64,000 nucleotides of DNA, taken from the NCBI GenBank assembly GCA_049840795.1, contig JASGJK010000049.1, positions 104,514 to 168,513 on the forward strand, read 5' to 3'. Made by a program: the position numbers and the translations under genes. Source of the stretch: UPXZ01 sp049840795 (GTDB taxonomy: Bacteria > Bacteroidota > Bacteroidia > Bacteroidales > Paludibacteraceae). Below are positions 57,352 to 64,000 of the stretch, piece after piece (position 1 is the stretch's first letter; every line of letters starts with the position of its first letter). The notes beneath the pieces are model-generated. The model was not told where the DNA came from and ran no database searches. It saw nothing but the letters and a program-made list of their open reading frames with translations.

Positions 57352-57359
57352 TATCTTTG
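57352..57359 (+). promoter_or_regulatory. -7 box TATCTTTG with TTG at -33 for fabD
   Basis: An exact -7 match with TTG (57329-57331) 20 bases upstream; ATG 57440 lies 80 bp downstream. The best complete promoter in the window. Confidence 0.75.
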
Positions 57360-57439
57360 CACGCTGAAAAATAGAGTATAATTTGGCTTTTAAGATAATA
57401 AAGCGCCGAATTATCAAATATTAATTTAAAACTAAAAGA

Positions 57440-58315
57440 ATGAAAGCGTATGTTTTTCCCGGTCAGGGAGCACAATTTGTAGGGATGGGCAAAGATTTAT
57501 ATGAAAGCTCGCCCGTAGCAAAAGACTATTTCGAAAAAGCAAATGAAATTCTCGGTTTCCGTATTACCGATTTAATGTTTGAGGGAACACCCGAAGACTT
57601 ACGTCAAACAAGAGTAACTCAGCCAGCTGTATTTTTACACTCGGTTATTAAAGCCATCGCTTTGGGCGAAGATTTCAAACCGGATATGGTTGCCGGTCAC
57701 TCATTGGGTGAATTTTCGGCATTAGTAGCTGCTAAAGCGCTTACTTTTGAAGATGGATTGAAATTGGTGTATGCGCGTGCTATGGCAATGCAAAAAGCTT
57801 GTGAAAAAGAGCCTTCAACAATGGCTGCCGTACTTGGATTAGATGACGAGACGGTTGAAGAAGTTTGCGAGAAGGTAAACAAAGAAAATGTGGTGGTTGC
57901 GGCAAATTATAACTCACCGGGTCAATTGGTGATCTCCGGTTCTATCGAAGGAATTGATAAAGCCTGCGAAATTCTTAAAGAACGTGGTGCGAAACGCGCA
58001 TTGAAACTTCCCGTAGGTGGCGCATTTCACTCTCCATTGATGGAGCCTGCACGTCAGGAGCTTCAGGCTGCTATTGAGGTGGCGGTGGTAAGTCAACCGA
58101 TTTGCCCTGTATATCAAAATGTGAATGCGTACCCTCAAACCGATCCTGTAAAAATAAAAGAAAACCTGATAGCACAACTTACGGCGCCGGTACGCTGGAC
58201 ACAAACCGTAAAAAATATGGTAACCGATGGTGCAACCGCGTTTTCGGAATTAGGACCTGGAGACGTGCTGAAAGGATTAATTAAAAAAATCAGTCCGGAG
58301 GTAGAAACTGTTTAA
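57440..58315 (+). CDS. fabD: Malonyl-CoA:ACP transacylase
   Basis: The 291-residue protein transfers malonyl groups from CoA to acyl carrier protein, the first committed step of fatty acid synthesis. It has FPGQGAQFVGMGKDLY, the nucleophile motif GHSLGEFSALV (Ser about 92), the Arg region LVYARAMAMQ and the catalytic His in GGAFHSPLM. It is monocistronic, ending before a hairpin at 58371. Confidence 0.97.
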   Translation: MKAYVFPGQGAQFVGMGKDLYESSPVAKDYFEKANEILGFRITDLMFEGTPEDLRQTRVTQPAVFLHSVIKAIALGEDFKPDMVAGHSLGEFSALVAAKALTFEDGLKLVYARAMAMQKACEKEPSTMAAVLGLDDETVEEVCEKVNKENVVVAANYNSPGQLVISGSIEGIDKACEILKERGAKRALKLPVGGAFHSPLMEPARQELQAAIEVAVVSQPICPVYQNVNAYPQTDPVKIKENLIAQLTAPVRWTQTVKNMVTDGATAFSELGPGDVLKGLIKKISPEVETV

Positions 58316-58370
58316 TTCGGTCAAATAATTGTACTAACATTGACACGTTTACAGAACTTGTCAGAGAAAT

Positions 58371-58410
58371 AAGAGACTGTTTCAATATAAAAATTGAGGT
58401 AGTCTCTTTT
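58371..58410. terminator. Terminator after fabD
   Basis: AAGAGACT (58371-58378) pairs with AGTCTCTT (58401-58408), with an inner TTCAAT/ATTGA pairing, then TT. Confidence 0.7.
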
Positions 58411-58543
58411 GATATTAAATAGAAATACACCTCCTTTTTTTGGGGAAGTAATAATAATTTTGAGCAAAAGTAAAAACTCACTATGCTAAAACAAAGCACT
58501 GCGAAAAATAATGACAAAAAAATCTGAAACTTGCGTCACAAAT

Positions 58544-58570
58544 GAGAGTGTCACTCCAAGTGACGCTCTC
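58544..58570. terminator. Hairpin between fabD and the exonuclease gene
   Basis: GAGAGTGTCACT and AGTGACGCTCTC are complementary apart from one T/G position, with a CCA loop. It lies 26 bp beyond the exonuclease stop; the T-run is weak. Confidence 0.55.
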
Positions 58571-58595
58571 ACTAAAATAACCTGAAACTCAAAAC

Positions 58596-59093
58596 TCAAA
58601 AAACTCGTAATGCTATCCAAGCACACGCTTCAGCATCGGCAAGGGCATTGTGGTGGTTGATAAGGTCGTAACCGCAGTAATAGGATACAGTGTGGAGTTG
58701 GTGATTAGGGAGTTTATCTTTGAAGACTTGTCGTGATTTTTGGAGTGTACAATAAAATTCATAATCGGGATAATCCATCCCATACATACGGAAAACAGCC
58801 TTTAAACAACTTTCGTCAAAGGCCTTGTTATGTGCAATAAGCGGTAAACCTTCAATAAGCGGTTCAATTTGACTCCAAACATCAGGAAAAATAGGGGCGT
58901 TTGCCGTATCTTCCAGCCTAATTCCGTGCACTTGCGTATTCCAATAATGATAATACTCCGGTTCGGGACGGATTAAACTATAAAAAGTATCTGTTATACA
59001 TCTGTTGCGCACAATCACTAAACCTACGCTACACACACTGGTACGTTCTCCGTTGGCAGTTTCAAAATCTATGGCGGCAAAATCTTTTATCAT
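58596..59093 (-). CDS. DnaQ-like 3'-5' exonuclease (DEDDh)
   Basis: I start at ATG 59093 (MIKDFAAIDFETANGERTSV); the frame is open further upstream but has no family match there. The 165-residue protein carries the DEDDh motifs: Exo I DFAAIDFETA, Exo II LIAHNKAFDESCL, and Exo III HHNALADAEA with the catalytic His. It resembles the epsilon-subunit-like exonucleases found alone in many genomes. A TACCTTTG -7 box ends four bases before the ATG, so the mRNA is probably leaderless. It lies downstream of the tracrRNA on the same strand but behind a terminator, so a CRISPR role is not implied. Confidence 0.9.
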   Translation of the reverse strand: MIKDFAAIDFETANGERTSVCSVGLVIVRNRCITDTFYSLIRPEPEYYHYWNTQVHGIRLEDTANAPIFPDVWSQIEPLIEGLPLIAHNKAFDESCLKAVFRMYGMDYPDYEFYCTLQKSRQVFKDKLPNHQLHTVSYYCGYDLINHHNALADAEACAWIALRVF

Positions 59094-59097
59094 TTTG

Positions 59098-59105
59098 CAA
59101 AGGTA
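59098..59105 (-). promoter_or_regulatory. -7 box TACCTTTG four bases before the exonuclease start
   Basis: A TAnnTTTG match on the minus strand immediately before ATG 59093, the same geometry as at ygiQ. Confidence 0.6.
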
Positions 59106-59202
59106 AAAAAATGTCACGTATTTTATATAAGTCGAGGGTTTCGATCTAAATGAATACCTGTTATCGGTATTTCTAAGCAGGTATTCGCGAAATAGTTGGA
59201 AT

Positions 59203-59229
59203 AAAAAAGCGACCCGCAAAGGGCCGCCT
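59203..59229 (-). terminator. Rho-independent terminator of the tracrRNA
   Basis: A 9-bp GC-rich stem with one or two G-U pairs and a short loop, then six T on the minus strand. Confidence 0.85.
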
Positions 59230-59283
59230 TAAATGTTTTCACAACGGAATAATCCTTATTGTGATTTGCTTTCAAAAATTTAT
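59203..59283 (-). ncRNA. Predicted tracrRNA of the type II-C CRISPR system
   Basis: Read on the minus strand, the RNA of about 80 nt starts after a TATCTTTG box and holds, in order: an anti-repeat (59258-59280) with GAAAGCAAATCACAAT; a small hairpin around AAGGATTATTCC (59241-59263); a linker GTGAAAACATTTAA; and a terminator stem AGGCGGCCC/GGGTCGCTT (59207-59229) followed by TTTTTT. The anti-repeat is the complement of GTTGTGATTTGCTTTC, which I recall as the start of Bacteroidetes type II-C repeats. ACAATAAGG also occurs in the N. meningitidis tracrRNA as I remember it. It is divergent from cas9, which starts 108 bp away. I infer it guides Cas9 by pairing with crRNA. Confidence 0.85.
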
Positions 59284-59287
59284 GATG

Positions 59288-59295
59288 CAAAGATA
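59288..59295 (-). promoter_or_regulatory. -7 box TATCTTTG of the tracrRNA
   Basis: An exact consensus on the minus strand, placing the 5' end near 59281-59283. No clear -33 TTTG. Confidence 0.7.
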
Positions 59296-59390
59296 CAATT
59301 AAAATATTAATAGAAAAAGTTTTTAAGTTAAAAAATATTTATATATATTTACGGCGAAATATAATCGCTTGAAAATTAAACAAAATAACT

Positions 59391-61490
59391 ATGACAAAGA
59401 TATTAGGACTTGATTTGGGAACGAATAGTATTGGGTGGGCGTTGGTGGAAATAGACCATACAAAAGGAATTGTTAGAATTTTAGGGCTTGGTTCTCGTAT
59501 TTTACCAATGGATGCCGGAGAAATTGGCGATTTTGAACGAAGTGGAAAGATTACAAGTACAGCAGCTCAACGAACTGATAAAAGAGGATCGCGAAGGCTG
59601 AACGAGCGATATTTGCTAAGACGTGACAGGCTTCATTTAGTTCTTGAGTTGCTTAGTGCACTTCCAAGTCACTACAAACTCGAAATTAATTTTACTAATG
59701 AAAAAGGAGAAAAGTGTGGGCAATTTAAAACGAATAAAGAACCCAAATTGGCTTACTTGCCAAAGCAGGTAGGAGAAAAAGCAAAATTTCTTTTTAAGGA
59801 AAGTTATCAGGAAATGCTTAATGAACTTGGCATAGAAAATAAAAAGAAGAGCAGAATACCTTATGACTGGACCTTGTATTTTTTACGGCAAAAAGCACTT
59901 TCTCAAAAAATATCATTGGAGGAATTAGCTTGGGTACTGTTGAGCTACAATCAAAAGAGAGGATATGAAAAGACAGAAATTGAAGACAAATCAAACAAAG
60001 AGGGAGAACTGATTGAAGAATTGGATTTACGGGTGCAAGAAGTATGTCCAAAAATTAGCAAAGAAGGCAAACATTTTTTTGAAGTTCATTTGGAAGGTAA
60101 CGATAGTTTTGTTTATAAAGAATTTACAGATGTTCAAATGACTTTTAAGGATGATTTAAAAGAAATAATAAAAACGTCAAAAGTTGATGAAAAAGGCGAT
60201 GTTGACAACAAACTAACGACCTTTACAGTCATTGATATTTATCAACTGGAAATTAAGGATGTTCTTTATGAAAAAGCAGAAGGTAAACACAAATACACCT
60301 TAACATACCAAAATGGTTGGCAGGAAATAAAACAACCCAATAAATACACTTTCAGATATAAAAATGCTCTTAACAAGCCTTACGATTATATCGTAGAAAC
60401 GGTTTACGACAATCAGGGAAAAATTAAAACACAGCAAGGGAAAGAGCGAAAACTGCGAGAACCGGATTTGAGTGAAACTTCCAATGATTGGACATTAGTA
60501 AAGAAGAAAACAGAAAAAGAAACCCTCATTTTTAATTATAATAACGGATATATAGATTCTGTCACCAAAGAACCCAAGAAATATATCAGTACGATAATCT
60601 ACAATGTTCTCAAGAATGATGCTAAAAGTGAAATAGGTAATCGTTCCAAAATTATTGGCGGTATGTTTCAGGTTATTGACAGAAGCTTTTATCGTGAAGA
60701 ATTAGAACAAATTATTGCTACTCAAAAGCAATTCCATTCAGTATTAGAAGATAAAACGGTTTTTGAACAATGTGTAAAAACACTTTATCCTCAAAATGCA
60801 AATCATCAAGAGGCTTTGTTGAAAAATAAAGAGGCTATTCAGCATTTATTGGTCGAAGATATTTTACTATACCAAAGACCTCTGAAAACCAAGAAATCTG
60901 AAATAGCAAATTGTAAATATGAAATACGCTATTGGAAAAATATTGAAGACAAACACGGCAATCCCATAGAAGAAATTGATACTGAAACCGGAGAACTCAA
61001 AATCAAAAAAGAACCTGTTTACATTAAAGTGGTGTCGGCCTCACACCCTTATTTTCAGGAGTTCAGGATTTGGGATAAGTTGCATAATTTACAACTAATT
61101 CAACTTGAAAAAGCAGTCGCTGGGAAAATATTAACTAATCAGAATATCACAAAGGAGTTTTTCAAAAGCAGCGGAGACTATCAGAAACTTTTTGAAAAAC
61201 TGAACAATCAAAAATCATTAAATCAGCATCAGTTTTTAACTTATTGCAAAGAGGAATTCAAGATTGATTACAAAGCCAAAGATAGTAATTACGCTTGGAA
61301 TTTCCCTGAAGATGAAGAAATAAAAGGCAATGAAACCCGTGTAAGTTTTGCAACCCGTTTTAAGCGGTGTGGATTTACGGAATATGCCGATTTTCTTACT
61401 CCTCAAAAAGAAGTAGCTTTATGGCATTATTTATATTCGGTCAGTTACAAAGAGCGAACAGAAAATAATAATAAAAGCGTAGCTATTCCG
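59391..61490 (+). CDS. cas9: Type II-C Cas9, N-terminal half, cut by a chimeric join
   Basis: About 700 residues are present. RuvC-I is intact (MTKILGLDLGTNSIGWALV, Asp8). The Arg-rich bridge helix follows (AAQRTDKRGSRRLNERYLLRR, about 63-83), then REC-type regions with LAWVLLSYNQKRGYE (about 178-192) and LLYQRPLKTKKSEIANC (about 495-511). The start codon is fixed by RuvC-I. The frame loses Cas9 character after HYLYSVSYKERTENNNKS, near 61483, where the sequence changes source. HNH, RuvC-II/III and the PAM-interacting domain are therefore missing, as are cas1, cas2 and the array. Large II-C Cas9s of this kind reach about 1400 residues. It should be an RNA-guided DNA endonuclease in its complete form. 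Confidence 0.93.
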
Positions 61491-61500
61491 GTCATTTTAT
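61480..61500. other. Chimeric junction between two genomes
   Basis: On the left, cas9 (plus strand) stops resembling Cas9; on the right, rpoN (minus strand) begins in the middle of the gene (LQECLLLQLDKM side). Two unrelated genes are cut at the same point, in opposite orientation, with a change in base composition. Confidence 0.85.
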
Positions 61501-62129
61501 CGAGCTGCAGCAACAGGCATTCCTGAAGATCAGAAGCCCCTACACCGGCAGGATGAAACTCCTGTATGAGTTTCAGGATACGTTTTACATCCGCTTCGGT
61601 AACATATATATTGCGGTTAAAGGCAAGGTCATCTACGATGCTCATGACATCTCTGCGCAGATAGCCGTCATCATCAATACTGCCGGGATCACCTGCTCTG
61701 CCACCTGCTGTTCTGTTTCTGTAAGATCGAGCAGGCCAACCTGACTTAATAAATATTCATGAGCAGATCTCCCGGATGGGTACTTCACGGCTGTCATCAT
61801 CATCATCGCCGTGCTCGCGCACGTGATAGTCCGACATATTATCCGACTCGTCCATCAGGTAATCCGAAATATCTTCGGTCTTGGCGCATCCTCTCCCGAA
61901 GACTCCTGAGACACAGGTTCTCCATCCTGATCGTACTGATCGGACAGGTGGTAAGGATCGTCTTCCTGGGGGGCTGCTCCTACATCTAATGCAGGGTTAA
62001 TTTCCAGTTCTTCTTTAATTTTTTCTTCCAGGTTCGCGGGCGTGTGGGCACCTGCAACAGTTTTATAAATTGTATCTGTTGCGGCGACAGTTTCTGAAGC
62101 AGCTTTTGGCTTTGGGTTAATTTGAGCAA
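61491..62129 (-). pseudogene. rpoN: RNA polymerase sigma-54 factor, N-terminal fragment with frameshifts
   Basis: The minus strand from TTG 62129 reads LTQSQKLLQKLSPQQIQFIK, the glutamine-rich region I that contacts activators. After an indel it reads ANLEEKIKEELEINPALDVG, then an acidic stretch with EDISDYLMDESDN, and finally SIVDDLAFNRNIYVTEADVK and IQEFHPAGVGASDLQECLLL, where the join cuts it. Several one-base indels separate the pieces. Codon use and GC are those of Chitinophagaceae or Sphingobacteriales rather than of the rest of the window. The DNA-binding C-terminal half is absent. Confidence 0.85.
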
Positions 62130-62268
62130 AGGGACTAGTCTTTAGTGTGTTGCGAAGGTATCATTTTCCGGACAAACAAATTGTTGTAAATAATTTAAAT
62201 TTACATAAAATATTTGCTATATTACAGACAGAACCTTACTTTTAATCCCTAATACACTTACATAAATT
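62130..62268. other. Divergent rpoN-ald gap
   Basis: It holds TTGCGAAGGTATCATTTTCC and AT-rich sequence upstream of ald. No RNA or repeat seen. Confidence 0.4.
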
Positions 62269-63484
62269 ATGTCTACGAGGGTAAAAATTTCTTCTTCATT
62301 TTCGTACATCCCTTTGGAAGAGACTATCGAAATAATTCCGAGAAAGAAACAGCTCTTTATAGGGATTCCTAAAGAAGATACTTTTTCTGAAAACAGGATC
62401 GCATTAACGCCCGATGCAGTATCGGTACTGATCCAGAACGGACATGAAGTGGTGGTAGAACATAATGCCGGTGAGCACGCCTACTATTCCGACAAAGATT
62501 TCAGTGAAGCGGGTGCCAAAATCGCTTATGATAAGGCACAGGTATTTCAGTCGGATATTGTAATCAAGTCTGCTCCTATTTCGGAAGAAGAGGATCTGCG
62601 TGTGCAGGCGGGAAAGGTCGTCATCTCTCCCATACACCTGCCTTTTCTGAAGGCGGGCATGATGCAGCAACTGGTCAATAAAAAAATCATTGCCATTGCC
62701 TTTGATTCTATCAAGGAGGATAGTGGCACATATCCTATCGTGCGCTCTATGAGCCAGATTGCCGGCAGCTCGGCCATTATTGAAGCGGCTAAATACCTGA
62801 GCACCTCTAATCGTGGTGTGGGTGTACTGCTTGGTGGCATCTCCGGTGTACCTCCGGCCCAAGGGTAGTTGTAATTGGTGCGGGCATTGTAGGCGAATCG
62901 GCTACACGTACTGCCCTGGGGACTGGGTGCGAATGTTATGATCTTCGACAACTCTATTTACCGGCTTATGCGCCTGCAGAATAATGTAGGCCAACGCCTG
63001 TATACTTCTGTCATTGACCCGAACGAACTGAAAAAAAGTACTGCCAAAAGCAGATGTGGTGATCGGTGCGCTGAAGCCCATTAACGGGGTTACGCCACTG
63101 GTGATTACAGAAGAAATGGTGGGCATGATGAAAGCAGGTTCCGTGATTATTGATGTAAGCATCGACCGTGGCGGCTGCGTGGAGACCTCGCGTCCGACCA
63201 CTCATGACAACCCGGTATTTTCCAAATATGATGTGATCCACTATTGTGTGCCCAATATCGCTTCCGGTGTAGCCCGTACAGCCTCAAGAGCCATCAGTAA
63301 TGTACTGATGCCGATTGTACTGGACATTGCCGGTAAGGGCGGCGTGGATTACCTGCTCAAAAACAAATCGGGTATCCGTAACGGAGTGTACCTGTACAAA
63401 GGCATGGTTACAAACCAGCATATTGCCAAACGCTTTGACCTTAAATATACTGATCTGGATCTGATCATGAACAATTTTATATAA
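62269..63484 (+). pseudogene. ald: Alanine dehydrogenase, four single-base insertions
   Basis: Frames joined give a protein of about 405 residues: KKQLFIGIPKEDTFSENRIA, VVVEHNAGEHAYYSDKDF, IEAAKYLSTSNRGVGVLLGG, then VVVIGAGIVGESATRTALG (NAD-binding GxGxxG), ADVVIGALKPINGVTPLVI and IDVSIDRGGCVETSRPTTH. The frame is broken by an extra C and an extra G near 62860-62866, an extra G near 62920 and an extra A near 63037, all in homopolymer runs. The enzyme interconverts alanine and pyruvate with NAD. It belongs to the foreign part of the contig. The insertions are probably sequencing errors. Confidence 0.88.
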
Positions 63485-63526
63485 AAACCAAACACCGCAT
63501 TACTCCTACTATATCTACTACTCATT

Positions 63527-63913
63527 ATGCAACACCAACGAACGAATAAGACTATTGCCGGCTACCACTTGTTAATGATCCTTTCTGCTGTTGACTTTAA
63601 ATTTAATCCGGAAGGTGATATGATCATCCGCGAATACCTGGTTAAAGAATTCCCGTTTCACATCAGCCTGGATAAGGAAATGGATAAGATCAGCAGACTG
63701 GAACCGGAAGACTGGGAAAATCATTTCCTGCAGTACATGGATGACTTTTATGATGATGCCACCGAAAAAGAACGACTGGACTTCATTGAATTTGCCTTAA
63801 AACTAACCAAGGCAGATAATATCATCACCAAAAAAGAAAACTACTATTTAAACTTATTGTTTGATCACTGGAATATCGAAACAAAGATTGATCCGGAAAA
63901 GCCAGGAGCCTGA
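63527..63913 (+). CDS. TerB-like family protein
   Basis: The 128-residue all-helical protein has HLLMILSAVDFKFNPEGDMI at the start and FALKLTKADNIITKKENYYL at the end. These two acidic, metal-site-like helical repeats are typical of TerB/DjlA-like domains. Tellurite resistance is not implied; the role in Bacteroidetes is unknown. It follows ald by 42 bp, the usual neighbour order in Chitinophagaceae as I recall it. Confidence 0.75.
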   Translation: MQHQRTNKTIAGYHLLMILSAVDFKFNPEGDMIIREYLVKEFPFHISLDKEMDKISRLEPEDWENHFLQYMDDFYDDATEKERLDFIEFALKLTKADNIITKKENYYLNLLFDHWNIETKIDPEKPGA

Positions 63914-63931
63914 AGGCTTTTGGCTTTTTTC
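63897..63931 (+). terminator. Terminator after the TerB-like gene
   Basis: AAAAGCC pairs with GGCTTTT around an inner AGCCTGAAGGCT, followed by a T-run; it overlaps the stop codon. Confidence 0.7.
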
Positions 63932-63971
63932 TTAGTAGTAAATCTTCGATATCCACTAAAACAAAAAGCTA

Positions 63972-64000
63972 TGAACAACGAAGAAAAAACGCATCGAACT
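63972..64000 (+). CDS. Start of an unidentified gene, cut by the right edge
   Basis: ATG at 63972 followed by an open frame (MNNEEKTHR) to the end. Too short to identify. Confidence 0.35.

Noticed and set aside
58596..59093. Exonuclease as a CRISPR accessory protein
   Set aside because: It lies behind the tracrRNA terminator with its own promoter box and resembles a common stand-alone DnaQ-like protein.
59220..59390. Single CRISPR repeat next to cas9
   Set aside because: The repeat-like sense on the plus strand is explained by the tracrRNA anti-repeat on the minus strand; no second copy or spacer is present.
61553..61989. Small plus-strand open frames after the cas9 break
   Set aside because: They are shadows of the minus-strand rpoN fragment.

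Overview
The window comes from a Bacteroidetes genome, most likely Bacteroidales (Paludibacter/Dysgonomonas-like). The evidence is a set of secreted proteins with type IX secretion (T9SS) C-terminal sorting domains, several DUF families typical of the phylum (DUF4199, DUF6048/DUF6452, DUF4469 fused to an HU-like domain), many TAnnTTTG promoter -7 boxes, and a large type II-C Cas9. The first 61.5 kb are AT-rich. The last 2.5 kb (about 61490-64000) are richer in GC, hold Chitinophaga/Sphingobacterium-like genes, and join the rest in the middle of two unrelated genes. I read this join as an assembly chimera.

Layout. 1-4222: minus-strand cluster of a T9SS cell-surface protein, a small membrane protein ending in a PVGNG-helix-basic tail, and a tail-fibre/YadA-head-like protein running off the left edge. 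4604-5308: HU-like DNA-binding protein with a DUF4469 domain. 5990-12982: a second pair of a giant 2103-residue T9SS adhesin and a PVGNG small protein. 13504-20035: minus-strand housekeeping genes (mntP, transketolase, DUF6048, DUF6452, a DUF7935-like protein, crcB, GT2 glycosyltransferase, DUF4199). 20494-22119: a serine hydrolase lipoprotein and a GNAT acetyltransferase. 22359-25151: T9SS glycoside hydrolase with ricin, FN3 and LamG modules. 25483-29695: AhpD-like protein, an MG2-like surface protein broken by many frameshifts, and a carboxypeptidase-regulatory-domain protein. 30042-34329: TetR regulator and a pair of ABC exporter-fold half-transporters. 34377-40060: GH43, trxB, LolA-like protein, DUF4180 and ftsK. 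40694-43941: secreted HEVGH metalloprotease-like T9SS protein. 44265-48903: phosphate acyltransferase, OsmC, an IS1182-type insertion sequence and panE. 49271-58315: pyrG, yidC, flotillin-NfeD pair, YgiQ radical SAM protein and fabD. 58596-61490: DnaQ-like exonuclease, a tracrRNA gene on the minus strand, and the N-terminal half of cas9. 61490-64000: foreign rpoN fragment, frameshifted alanine dehydrogenase and a TerB-like protein.

Two themes matter most to a reader. First, many genes, including the essential yidC, carry single-base indels, mostly in homopolymer runs. They look like sequencing or assembly errors, so 'frameshifted' here usually does not mean non-functional. Second, the most informative biology is (a) the type II-C CRISPR locus, whose tracrRNA can be read directly and predicts the missing repeat, and (b) the twice-repeated pairing of a T9SS surface protein with a small protein carrying a PVGNG-type C-terminal signal, which may be a little-described sorting or anchoring arrangement.
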